Part shown: positions 14,422 through 21,682 of the stretch, piece by piece
Position numbering within the stretch: position 1 is the first letter of the stretch
Layout: the number at the start of each line of letters is the position of its first letter
NCBI GenBank assembly: GCA_033763355.1
Contig: JANRKT010000174.1
Span: forward strand, 1 to 30,823
DNA from: JANRKT01 sp033763355
Lineage (GTDB): Bacteria > Bacteroidota > Bacteroidia > Chitinophagales > Chitinophagaceae
Reading direction: 5' to 3'
Length of the DNA: 30,823 bases
Notes under the pieces: model-generated
Seen by the model: only the letters and a program-made list of their open reading frames with translations
Databases searched by the model: none
What the model was told of the DNA's origin: nothing
Translations under genes and position numbers: made by a program

Positions 14422-15767
14422 TGAAAGCATTTTTTCAACGATACTGGAAACCTTTGTTTTTTACCACCCGGTTCTTTTTTTTACTGGCGGCGGTGGTAAT
14501 ATTGTTTGTATTGTCATTCTTCTTTCCCTGGATGGAAATGGTGCCGGTGCTTACTCTCACTGCAGCTGCATTAACGGCGGTGCTGGATTACCTTGTTTTA
14601 TTTTCACGTAAAGAGGGGCTTTTTGCACGCCGCACCACACCGGAAAGATTAAGCAATGGCGATGAAAATGATTTGCTGCTTTATCTTGAAAACCGCTATG
14701 GCTTCCCGGTAAGGGTTGGCATTATCGATGAAATCCCCTTTCAGTTTCAGAAAAGGGATTTGTGGTTTAAAACAAGCCTCGGCGTTAAACAACAAAAACA
14801 GTTGCGGTATAAGCTCCGGCCAACAAAAAGGGGTGAGTATGATTTCGGGAAGGTGAATGTATTTGTTAAGAGCCCCTTCAGCCTTATTATGCGGCGTTAC
14901 AGGTTTAATGAAGAAAGAATGGCCCCTGTTTATCCATCTTACCTGCAGATGCGCAAATACCAGCTGATGGCCATCAGCAACAGGCTTACAGAAATTGGCA
15001 TAAAAAAGATAAGACGCATCGGCCACTCCATGGAGTTTGAACAAATCAAAGAGTATGTAAAAGGAGATGATTTCAGGACGATTAACTGGAAGGCTACTGC
15101 ACGGAAAAGCCAGTTGATGATAAACGCTTTTACGGATGAAAAAAGCCAGCAGATTTATTGTGTAATTGACAAAAGCAGGGTAATGAAAATGCCCTTTGAA
15201 GGATTGAGCCTGCTGGATTATGCCATCAACGCCTCGCTTGTACTGAGTAATGTTGCATTGTTAAAACAGGACAAAGCAGGGTTGATAACTTTTGCAGAAC
15301 AAATCGGCAGTTTTCTTCCGGCCAACCGGAAGGCCACGCAGATGAATGCCATTCTTGAAGTGTTGTATAAGCAAAAGACCCGTTATCTTGAAAGTGATTA
15401 TGAGAGACTGTATGGACTGATCCGCACAAGAATAACCCAGCGCAGTTTGATTGTACTGTTTACCAATTTTGAATCCATGTCGGCGCTGCAACGGCAGTTA
15501 AAGTTCCTGCGGAAAATTTCACAGAACCATTTGGTGCTGGTGGTGTTTTTTGAAAACACAGAATTAAAGCAGCTGTTAGATTCACCTGCAAACAACCTTG
15601 AAGCCGTTTATACCAAAACCATTGCAGAAAAATTTGCCTACGAAAAAAAGATGATCGTAAAAGAATTGCAGAAGCATGGTGTGCTTTCTATCCTTACCGC
15701 CCCGCAGCATGTAACTGTAAATACCGTGAACAAGTATCTTGAGTTAAAGGCAAGGCAGGCGATTTGA
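14421..15767 (+). CDS. DUF58 domain-containing protein (vWA-like)
   Basis: A 448-aa protein beginning with GTG at 14421, whose G is also the last base of the MoxR stop. Two hydrophobic segments lie near the N-terminus (~13-32 and ~38-58). They are followed by a beta-rich region (ENRYGFPVRVGIIDEIPFQFQ, YKLRPTKRGEYDFGKV) and the DUF58 core EFEQIKEYVKGDDFRTINW, KATARKSQLMINAFTDEK and IYCVIDKSR, continuing into a vWA-like fold. It is the expected MoxR partner. Its stop is followed immediately by a 112-bp heptad array, the end of the operon. Confidence 0.93.
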   Translation: MKAFFQRYWKPLFFTTRFFFLLAAVVILFVLSFFFPWMEMVPVLTLTAAALTAVLDYLVLFSRKEGLFARRTTPERLSNGDENDLLLYLENRYGFPVRVGIIDEIPFQFQKRDLWFKTSLGVKQQKQLRYKLRPTKRGEYDFGKVNVFVKSPFSLIMRRYRFNEERMAPVYPSYLQMRKYQLMAISNRLTEIGIKKIRRIGHSMEFEQIKEYVKGDDFRTINWKATARKSQLMINAFTDEKSQQIYCVIDKSRVMKMPFEGLSLLDYAINASLVLSNVALLKQDKAGLITFAEQIGSFLPANRKATQMNAILEVLYKQKTRYLESDYERLYGLIRTRITQRSLIVLFTNFESMSALQRQLKFLRKISQNHLVLVVFFENTELKQLLDSPANNLEAVYTKTIAEKFAYEKKMIVKELQKHGVLSILTAPQHVTVNTVNKYLELKARQAI

Positions 15768-15879
15768 GGGGGAGGTGGGAAGTAGGAAGTAGGAAGTAAG
15801 AGGTAGGAAGTAGGAAGTAGGAAGTAAGAGGTGGGAAGTAGGAAGTAAGAAGTAGGAAGTAAGAAGTAGGAAGTAGGAT
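15768..15879. repeat. Heptad tandem repeat, GTAGGAA units, with 28-bp higher-order period
   Basis: Sixteen 7-bp units in perfect register (GTAGGAA with GTAAGAG, GTGGGAA and GTAAGAA variants). The variants themselves repeat every four units, so 15775-15802 and 15803-15830 differ by only one base. The array begins at the base after the DUF58 stop codon and lies between convergent genes. Confidence 0.95.
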
Positions 15880-15882
15880 CCC

Positions 15883-15917
15883 TGCACTAACCTGCAACTT
15901 GTAACTTGTAACCTTTA
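15883..15917. repeat. Heptad tandem repeat, ACTTGTA (TGTAACY) units
   Basis: Five 7-bp units, two of them identical ACTTGTA, directly after the GTAGGAA array. In another register this is TGTAACT/TGTAACC, the unit also found at 9544-9571. It ends 4 bp before the stop of the methyltransferase on the other strand. Confidence 0.8.
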
Positions 15918-15921
15918 TTCT

Positions 15922-16734
15922 CTATTTCCCTGAATTATTTCCTTCTTTAATCATATAATATACACAGGTGGTAAAAAAATCCCTTGCATAAGGCAGGGCT
16001 GATATAAAACCAAATTGTTTTCTGGGCTTTACGCGGAATTTGTATTCATAAATGGGGTTGATGAGGTAAAATTGTTTTTTGGGTATGCTGTAACCCGATT
16101 GTTTTACGATGCGTTCAAACCTTTCGATAGAAATGCCGGTGTCTTTTGTTTCCATCAGTTCGTTAATGATAGCCGGGTGTTCGCCAAACAATTTTAATAT
16201 GCCCCTGTAAAGGGGTTTAGGCAGCAAATGAAAATACGGCAGCACGGATAACAATTTGCTGCTGCACACCTGCTGGTGCCCGCCATGCGGCATGTACCAT
16301 GGAGGAAAACCGAAATAAACATGGCCACCCGGCTTCAGGAATTTTTTTAAATAAGGAATGAATTTTTCCTGCCCGGGTATGTGTTCAATTACATCTTTAA
16401 GGATAATCAGGTCAAACTGCCCTTGGTACTTTAGTAACGCTTCTTCTTCGTATATATCCTGGTTAACGATTTCCGCCTGGTTCTTCTCAATATAATGTGC
16501 AAGCAATTCCCTTGCATAACCAGATTTTAATTCATCCAGTTCAATACCGGTGCACGTGCAGCCCTTTTCAAGAATGGGTATCAAAACCCCGCCTTCGCCG
16601 CAACCTATGTCCAGAATTTTTTTATCTGCTGTTAATGGTAAAACGGATTCAATGAAGGGCAATACATAATGACGGGCATTATCAACCTGCTGCTGGTACC
16701 TTATTTTATAATCCTTATGTTGTATTAATGTCAT
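15922..16734 (-). CDS. Class I SAM-dependent methyltransferase
   Basis: A 270-aa soluble protein. Motif I is ILDIGCGEGGVLIPILEKGCTCTGIELDE (~40-68), with the acidic residue binding the adenosyl ribose; LIILKDVIEHIPGQ is motif II/III and LKPGGHVYFGFPPWYMPHGGHQQ follows. These define a UbiE/Coq5-like class I fold. The C-terminal ~100 residues do not reveal the substrate. The start is ATG 16734, with the reading MTLIQHKDYKIRYQQQ. It is divergent from truB, with a palindrome and direct repeat between them, and convergent with the DUF58 gene. The C-terminal tail lies beside repeat DNA but is not encoded by it. Confidence 0.9.
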   Translation of the reverse strand: MTLIQHKDYKIRYQQQVDNARHYVLPFIESVLPLTADKKILDIGCGEGGVLIPILEKGCTCTGIELDELKSGYARELLAHYIEKNQAEIVNQDIYEEEALLKYQGQFDLIILKDVIEHIPGQEKFIPYLKKFLKPGGHVYFGFPPWYMPHGGHQQVCSSKLLSVLPYFHLLPKPLYRGILKLFGEHPAIINELMETKDTGISIERFERIVKQSGYSIPKKQFYLINPIYEYKFRVKPRKQFGFISALPYARDFFTTCVYYMIKEGNNSGK

Positions 16735-16744
16735 ATGTTTTAAG

Positions 16745-16829
16745 AAGGGCTGAAATTATTTTTTACTGCTCTGCCACCATTGGTGCCTGCACCAGCGGTA
16801 ATATTAAATAAAGGGCTAAAATAATTTTT
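16745..16829. promoter_or_regulatory. Direct repeat and palindrome between divergent genes (possible operator)
   Basis: AAGGGCTGAAATTATTTTT (16745-16763) recurs as AAGGGCTAAAATAATTTTT (16811-16829), 17 of 19 bases identical, same orientation. Between them are two overlapping inverted repeats: CACCA-T-TGGTG (16775-16785) and TGGTGC-CT-GCACCA (16781-16794). No clear TAnnTTTG box was found. The arrangement could bind a regulator or reflect a duplication. Confidence 0.4.
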
Positions 16830-16851
16830 CATTTTCGTATTGAAGAAATTT

Positions 16852-17589
16852 ATGCCATTACATTTGCAAAAATCTTACAAATTGGAAACAGCCGCATGGC
16901 AGCAGGAATTTGCAGAAGGAAAGGTTTTGCTGCTGAACAAGCCTTTGCACTGGACATCATTTGATGTGGTTAAGAAAATCCGGGGGCTTATCCGCATCAG
17001 TAAAGTGGGCCATGCCGGTACGCTTGACCCGCTGGCTACAGGTTTGCTGATTTTGTGCACAGGTAAGTTTACAAAAAAGATAAATGAATACATGGCACAG
17101 GAAAAGGAATATACCGGGAGCTTTACCATTGGGGCAACAACACCAACATACGACCTGGAAAGCGAACCTTCAGATTTTAAAGCTTATGATAATATAACCC
17201 CTGAACTGATAAAAGAAACAGCTAAAAAATTTACAGGCACAATTGAGCAGGTTCCGCCCATACATTCCGCCATTAAAAAAGATGGCAGGCCCGCTTACCA
17301 GATGGCACGAAAAGGGCAGGAGGTGAGACTTGAACCCCGGAAAATATTTATAAAGGAATTTGAAATTACAGCCATTGAACTTCCCCGTATTGATTTCAGC
17401 GTAGTATGCAGCACCGGCACTTATATCAGGAGCCTTGCATACGATTTTGGCCAGGCCCTGGGATGCGGCGCCTACCTTTCTGCATTATGCCGTACACGGA
17501 TAGGCGAATTTACACTTGAAAATGCGTTGACGCCACCGCAAATTGAGGAGCAGGTAAAAGAAATGAAAAGTACAGATCAGAAAGGATAA
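16852..17589 (+). CDS. truB: tRNA pseudouridine(55) synthase
   Basis: Makes pseudouridine 55 in the T-loop of tRNAs. The protein is 245 aa from ATG 16852; a TTG four codons upstream is less likely. The catalytic motif GHAGTLDPLATGLL with the nucleophilic Asp is at ~51-64, preceded by LLLNKPLHWTSFDVV. Later family motifs are YTGSFTIGATTPTYDLE, QVPPIHSAIKKDGRPAYQMARKG and CSTGTYIRSLAYDFG. The length suits a bacterial TruB lacking a long PUA tail. Its 3' end overlaps the convergent tamL gene by 13 bp, leaving no room for an intergenic terminator. Confidence 0.96.
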   Translation: MPLHLQKSYKLETAAWQQEFAEGKVLLLNKPLHWTSFDVVKKIRGLIRISKVGHAGTLDPLATGLLILCTGKFTKKINEYMAQEKEYTGSFTIGATTPTYDLESEPSDFKAYDNITPELIKETAKKFTGTIEQVPPIHSAIKKDGRPAYQMARKGQEVRLEPRKIFIKEFEITAIELPRIDFSVVCSTGTYIRSLAYDFGQALGCGAYLSALCRTRIGEFTLENALTPPQIEEQVKEMKSTDQKG

Positions 17590-19958
17590 CCGATTGCAAA
17601 CTGGAACGTGGGTTTGTTCCATACACTTTTTACAAACCATCCGTTTTGTTTATCGGATGCAAAACGGGTTCCGGTTTTATCAGGCCCGTAACGGGGATCT
17701 TTTATCGGATGGCCAAGATCAAAACGGATAAGAAAATAACTGAAATCAATACGCAGCCCGTAACCCGCCGCTACGGCAAGGTCTTTATATAAATTGCCTA
17801 ATTTAAATTCACCATTTGGTATTATACCATCCAGTGTATTCCTGTTCCAGATGTTGCCAAAATCAGTAAACAAAGCGCCGCGTAACCAGACACCGGCAAT
17901 GGGAAAAAGGTTAAAGCGGTATTCAACATTTCCTTCCAGTTTTATATCTGCAAACTTGTCGTTGAACCTGCCCTGTACAACGGTATCAAGAAAAATATCC
18001 GATCCTATCCCTAATTTTCTGATCTGCCATGCCCGCAAACTGTTGGGCCCGCCGGCAAAATAACTTTTAAAGAATGGCAGCCTCACATCGCCTGTGTTAC
18101 TTTTGGTTTGAAATGCATAACCATAACCGGCAAATGCACGGAATGCAAGCACGGATTTTCTCCATTGTATAAAATGCCTGTAATCGGCATCTAATTTTAT
18201 AAAACGGAACAGGTTGGAAAATAATTTGTCTTTGCCTGATGCAGTGGTATCAGTAAGGGAATTAAAAATGCCTCCGAGTATAATACCGGATTGTTCGCTG
18301 AAAAGCCTGATAATATTTAGGTGGCCGGTATTTTTCCCCCATGATTTTGTATAGGTTTCACTTGCCCCTATTACAAAACCACTGTTAAATGAATAAGCCA
18401 GCAGGGGGTTATCTTCAATACTTTGTTTAAACAGCACATCCTGTTTAACGTTGTTGTATTCAAGGTTGGGAAATTTGATTTGCCATGTGACATTGGGTTT
18501 GGGTTTCCATTCGTGGCCGATAAACGTATTAAACGTGGCTGAGCGGTAAAACTGGAAACGGTCAATAAAAGAAATATCGGCGGAAACAATTGTTTTTGCA
18601 TTCCGGTACCTTATCTCTTCTTTTAGTGGCAGGAGAGACCAGGGAATTGTAACGCGGTTGGTTAATGTAATCTCATTACTGAGTATCTGGCTGAAGTTGT
18701 TAAACTCAATACCTGTCCTCAGGCTGTTCTCCAGCTGAATGGCTTTGCCTGCAATATTCCTGTTGCGGAGCGTAAAGTTTACGGCAAGCCCCACTTTACC
18801 GCTGCCGAACTGCGCCAGTTGGGTTGAATTGAGTATGCTGCTGCCTTCAAGCTCCACATTAAAATATTGCCTTTTTGCAGGAATAAGCCTCAGCAGGTAA
18901 TTTACTTTTTGCAAACTGTCAGCAGTTCTTGATAACAGGTTGATGTTTTGCCATGCACCCAGCCGGTTGAAATTATTCAGTGTCTGGCTGTATTTCTTTT
19001 CTGAATATAGCTCCCCCGGTTTTAATTCAATCTGTTTTGCTACAAAAGCCGGGTCAAAAAGGTTTTCAGCGCTTACTATCCTGTAACCGTTTATCCAGGT
19101 ATGTGTGGTGTCTTTTACCGGGAGGATATCCCCGTCCCTCACATCGGGATAAACAACAAATTCGCCTATGCTGTACTGTTTTAAGCGGGTACTGTCAGCC
19201 ACCGGCTGCTGTTTAATATAAACGTCAATAGTTGGGTTGTCCTTTTTCTTTTGTATTTCCGCCAGTTTCCTGATGTATTCAAAAGGCTCAATATTGGGGT
19301 CAATCAGTTCCTCGATGGTTGAATCGCCTTCGGCAATAATTTCATTTCGTGTAATTTTCTGGTAGCCCGAATTCCTGAAAATATCGGTGAGGCGGTACAA
19401 TTCCTGTTCAACCCTGTTGTAATCAAAAGGTTCCCCTTTTTTAAGCAGCGAACCCTGTTTTGACTGCAATGCAAGCCGCTGAAGGTTAGAATCAGAAAGG
19501 TCGTATGCAATGGAATCAATCCTGTACATGGCGCCTGTAACTACGTTATAACTGACTTTTACCCTCAATTGATTGCCTTCAGTTTGGGTGCTGGTGTCGT
19601 ATGTTACCAGCCCCCGCCTGTATCCTTTATTCAGCAACAGGTTTGTCATGTTTATGACTGACTGTTTGATAAAATTGGTATCGTAACGTGGCGGGTTTTT
19701 AAGAACGTGTATGAGAAAAACGATATCCTTGCCTCTCGGTAACACACTGTCCTCAATCTGGCCTTTCAGATCATCCCGCAGTTCATCTCTTTTTTCTTTA
19801 CCAATATCCCCTTTTATATTTATAGTATTTTCGAATATAAACGGCCGGCCGGGCTGGTATTTTTTTACAATGGTGCAGGAAGAAAAAATCAGGGAAAACA
19901 GAAGATAATAACCCGGAAGATGAAAGTATTTTATTTTTATTGCTTTTTTAAGGGGCAT
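17577..19958 (-). CDS. tamL: TamL: lipoprotein variant of the TamA/BamA (Omp85) translocation module
   Basis: About 793 aa from ATG 19958 (MPLKKAIKIKYF...). The signal peptide ends in LIFSSC, a lipobox with Cys28 as the lipidated residue; the longer frame from 20006 would bury this. POTRA-like repeats fill ~45-390 (for example DIVFLIHVLKNPPRYD, VKVSYNVVTGAMYRIDSI, and FNRLGAWQNINLLSR). From ~400 the sequence is an Omp85 beta-barrel with FAGGPNSLRAWQIRKLG, the L6-type loop motif, and a terminal aromatic residue after FAIGYP, the usual OMP signal. In Bacteroidota TamL replaces TamA and works with a TamB-like protein, not present here. The 5' end faces the TrmH gene across a 15-bp gap. Confidence 0.92.
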   Translation of the reverse strand: MPLKKAIKIKYFHLPGYYLLFSLIFSSCTIVKKYQPGRPFIFENTINIKGDIGKEKRDELRDDLKGQIEDSVLPRGKDIVFLIHVLKNPPRYDTNFIKQSVINMTNLLLNKGYRRGLVTYDTSTQTEGNQLRVKVSYNVVTGAMYRIDSIAYDLSDSNLQRLALQSKQGSLLKKGEPFDYNRVEQELYRLTDIFRNSGYQKITRNEIIAEGDSTIEELIDPNIEPFEYIRKLAEIQKKKDNPTIDVYIKQQPVADSTRLKQYSIGEFVVYPDVRDGDILPVKDTTHTWINGYRIVSAENLFDPAFVAKQIELKPGELYSEKKYSQTLNNFNRLGAWQNINLLSRTADSLQKVNYLLRLIPAKRQYFNVELEGSSILNSTQLAQFGSGKVGLAVNFTLRNRNIAGKAIQLENSLRTGIEFNNFSQILSNEITLTNRVTIPWSLLPLKEEIRYRNAKTIVSADISFIDRFQFYRSATFNTFIGHEWKPKPNVTWQIKFPNLEYNNVKQDVLFKQSIEDNPLLAYSFNSGFVIGASETYTKSWGKNTGHLNIIRLFSEQSGIILGGIFNSLTDTTASGKDKLFSNLFRFIKLDADYRHFIQWRKSVLAFRAFAGYGYAFQTKSNTGDVRLPFFKSYFAGGPNSLRAWQIRKLGIGSDIFLDTVVQGRFNDKFADIKLEGNVEYRFNLFPIAGVWLRGALFTDFGNIWNRNTLDGIIPNGEFKLGNLYKDLAVAAGYGLRIDFSYFLIRFDLGHPIKDPRYGPDKTGTRFASDKQNGWFVKSVWNKPTFQFAIGYPF

Positions 19959-19973
19959 AAATGAAGGTAGCCA

Positions 19974-20735
19974 ATGCTTGGTAAAATGCAGGTCAAATAT
20001 ATCCAAAGTTTATACCAGAAAAAATTCAGGGATGAACATGGTGTTTTCATTGCCGAAGGCCCGAAACTGTTACATGAAATCCTTATTCATCACCCGCATT
20101 TAATAGATAAAGTTTATGTGTTGCAGGATTGGGCTGGGCGGCATAAAGAATTGTTAAGTTCACTGGATAAGGATAAACTTGCTGTAATAACAGAACCGGA
20201 ACTAAAAAAAATCTCATCGCTCAGTACCCCAAACGAAGCGCTTGCCGTAGTAAGAAAAAAAGAAGCCCCTTCAGCTGTGCAGCCGCTTGGCAAAATAAGT
20301 TTGCTGCTAGATGGTATCCGGGACCCCGGCAACATGGGCACCATGCTGCGTATTGCAGACTGGTTTGGTATTGCCTGTGTTATTTGCAGTAAAGATTGCG
20401 CTGATGTGTACAATCCTAAAGTAATACAGGCATCAATGGGCAGTTTTTTAAGGGTGGATGTGATGTATGCGGACTTAACCCAATTTATACTGCAGCACAG
20501 GGATGTGCCTGTGTTTGCAGCTACACTGGATGGCGAAAGTATTTATGAACTGAAACAGCCTGAAGAAGTTTTGCTCGTTATAGGTAACGAATCAAAGGGG
20601 ATAAGGGATGAAGTTTTACAGCTTGCTTCAAAAAAAATAACCATTCCTGCAAGGGGCGGTGCAGAATCGCTGAATGCTGCCGTGGCTGCGGGTATCATAC
20701 TTTCGCATATGGTGCCGCATACTGTCAAAACCTGA
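19974..20735 (+). CDS. TrmH/SpoU family RNA 2'-O-methyltransferase
   Basis: SAM-dependent ribose methylation of rRNA or tRNA by a SPOUT-fold enzyme, 253 aa. The N-terminal ~90 residues (KYIQSLYQKKFRDEHGVFIAEG) form the L30e-like substrate-binding domain found in TrmH-family enzymes of the RlmB type. The three SPOUT motifs are DGIRDPGNMGTMLRIADWFG (~113-132), LLVIGNESKGIRDEV and IPARGGAESLNAAVAAGIILSHM. ATG 19974 is preferred; ATG 19986 is a possible alternative. The target nucleotide cannot be told from sequence. It is divergent from tamL and convergent with the PP-loop gene across the MITE-like element. Confidence 0.93.
   Translation: MLGKMQVKYIQSLYQKKFRDEHGVFIAEGPKLLHEILIHHPHLIDKVYVLQDWAGRHKELLSSLDKDKLAVITEPELKKISSLSTPNEALAVVRKKEAPSAVQPLGKISLLLDGIRDPGNMGTMLRIADWFGIACVICSKDCADVYNPKVIQASMGSFLRVDVMYADLTQFILQHRDVPVFAATLDGESIYELKQPEEVLLVIGNESKGIRDEVLQLASKKITIPARGGAESLNAAVAAGIILSHMVPHTVKT
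19994..20001 (-). promoter_or_regulatory. Possible -7 promoter element for tamL, inside the trmH-family gene
   Basis: The - strand reads TATATTTG, an exact TAnnTTTG match, about 36 bp before the tamL ATG (19958). It lies within codons 7-10 of the divergent methyltransferase gene. No good -33 TTTG is present at the standard distance, so support is partial. Confidence 0.35.
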
Positions 20736-20790
20736 ATGTTATTGCCTGCCTGTTCATTCCGGATTTTCTTATGCCGTTTTGTTTTTAGAA

Positions 20791-20924
20791 TAGACCTCCT
20801 GCAAAATCGTTTTTGTCATTTCGACGAAGGAGAAATCTATTGATAATTTTAAATGGATGCCTCATTCTTCGGCATGAGAAACCACTTTTTATGCAATAGG
20901 AAAACGATTTATGCAGGAGGTCTA
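20791..20924. mobile_element. MITE-like element, 134 bp, 23/24-bp terminal inverted repeats
   Basis: The left end 20791-20813 begins TAGACCTCCTGCA and the right end 20901-20924 is its reverse complement with a single extra base: 23 positions match and only a 1-nt indel separates them. The ~87-bp core has no coding frame and includes TTTCGACGAAGGAGAAATC, a phrase I recall from dispersed Bacteroidota repeats, plus a small CTCAT/ATGAG inverted repeat. A TA dinucleotide at each end may be a duplicated target. It sits between convergent genes, 5 bp from the stop of the PP-loop gene. Confidence 0.85.
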
Positions 20925-20929
20925 ATATA

Positions 20930-21601
20930 CTATGGCGATAAACTCAGTTCGCAAAACCAGTAATTCTCATGCATTAATTTATTCCCCGGTTTAACAAATA
21001 TTGGGTTTGAAAACAAAGGGCAATTGAGAACAAGGGTGTGAAATTCGCCGTTTTCCCCGCATACATCAATGCCCATTTCATTCAGCTCATTGATTACTTC
21101 ATAATTGAGGAGTTTGCCGATGAAACGTTCACCCATCTGCGCATTGCAGCTTACAATCATGGTGTCTATTCCTTCTTCAAGCATGCGCATCACAAGACTG
21201 TAACGGTCCTCTTTCCACAAAGGCAATAGCGCAGTTAAGCCTGCTGCCGTACAAACTTTTTCTTCCCAGTCCCGGTGGGCCTGCAGGTCAATATCCCCAA
21301 ACACGGCATGGGTAAGCTGGTATTTTTCTTTCAGTTCCTTTAATGCAGCGGTAAACTTTGTTTCATACTCCTGCCACGAAGAAGATATGAGATGAAGAGG
21401 CAAACCGGCAACCCTTGCCTGTTCTTTAAGAATTTCTGCAGGTATGCCATGAGAACGTGAAATCTTTCCTTCTTCGTTCAATACATTTAATAACACTTTG
21501 GGCTGATAGCCTTCAGCTTTTGCCTGCATCAGTGCATAGCAACTGTCCTTTCCGCCGCTCCAGGAACATAAGAGGTTGTATGGTGAATTGTGAACGGGCA
21601 A
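20930..21601 (-). CDS. PP-loop ATP pyrophosphatase domain protein (Dph6/DUF71-like)
   Basis: About 223 aa with the PP-loop signature SWSGGKDS (~13-20), followed by HGIPAEILKEQA, the HAVFGDIDLQAHRDW segment and ENGEFHTLVLNCP, close to the GEGGEYHT motif of the Dph6/MJ0570 group. Archaeal and eukaryotic members amidate diphthine; bacterial members have no diphthamide, so the substrate is unknown. The only in-frame start after the preceding stop is a TTG at 21599-21601, lying in a heptad repeat. The first eight or so codons are therefore repeat-derived, and the true start is uncertain. The stop at 20930-20932 is 5 bp from the MITE. Confidence 0.85.
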   Translation of the reverse strand: MPVHNSPYNLLCSWSGGKDSCYALMQAKAEGYQPKVLLNVLNEEGKISRSHGIPAEILKEQARVAGLPLHLISSSWQEYETKFTAALKELKEKYQLTHAVFGDIDLQAHRDWEEKVCTAAGLTALLPLWKEDRYSLVMRMLEEGIDTMIVSCNAQMGERFIGKLLNYEVINELNEMGIDVCGENGEFHTLVLNCPLFSNPIFVKPGNKLMHENYWFCELSLSP

Positions 21602-21614
21602 TGGTGAATGAGTT
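21580..21614. repeat. Heptad tandem repeat (ATGGTGA units) across the start of the PP-loop gene
   Basis: Five 7-bp units: ATGGTGA twice, ATTGTGA, ACGGGCA and ATGAGTT, in register without indels. It supplies the only candidate start codon (TTG on the - strand) and the first residues of the PP-loop protein. Confidence 0.75.
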
Positions 21615-21616
21615 GG

Positions 21617-21664
21617 TTAATTGGTTTATCGGTTAATTAGTTTATCAGTTAATTGGTTTGAAGG
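21617..21664. repeat. 16-bp tandem repeat, three copies
   Basis: Three 16-bp units (TTAATTGGTTTATCGG and two variants: 14 of 16 bases match in unit two; the third diverges at its 3' end). TTTATCAGG follows as a partial unit. It continues directly from the ATGGTGA array in the gap between rnhA and the PP-loop gene. Confidence 0.85.
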
Positions 21665-21682
21665 TTTATCAGGTATAGCTGT

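Noticed and set aside
15694..15897. A - strand frame of 67 codons with LLPTSYF repeats.
   Set aside because: It is the translation of the GTAGGAA heptad array (three heptads make seven codons) and overlaps the DUF58 gene end.
20736..20790. A factor-independent terminator after the TrmH gene.
   Set aside because: No GC-rich stem with a T run was found here; the MITE arms are the only stem-loop in the gap.
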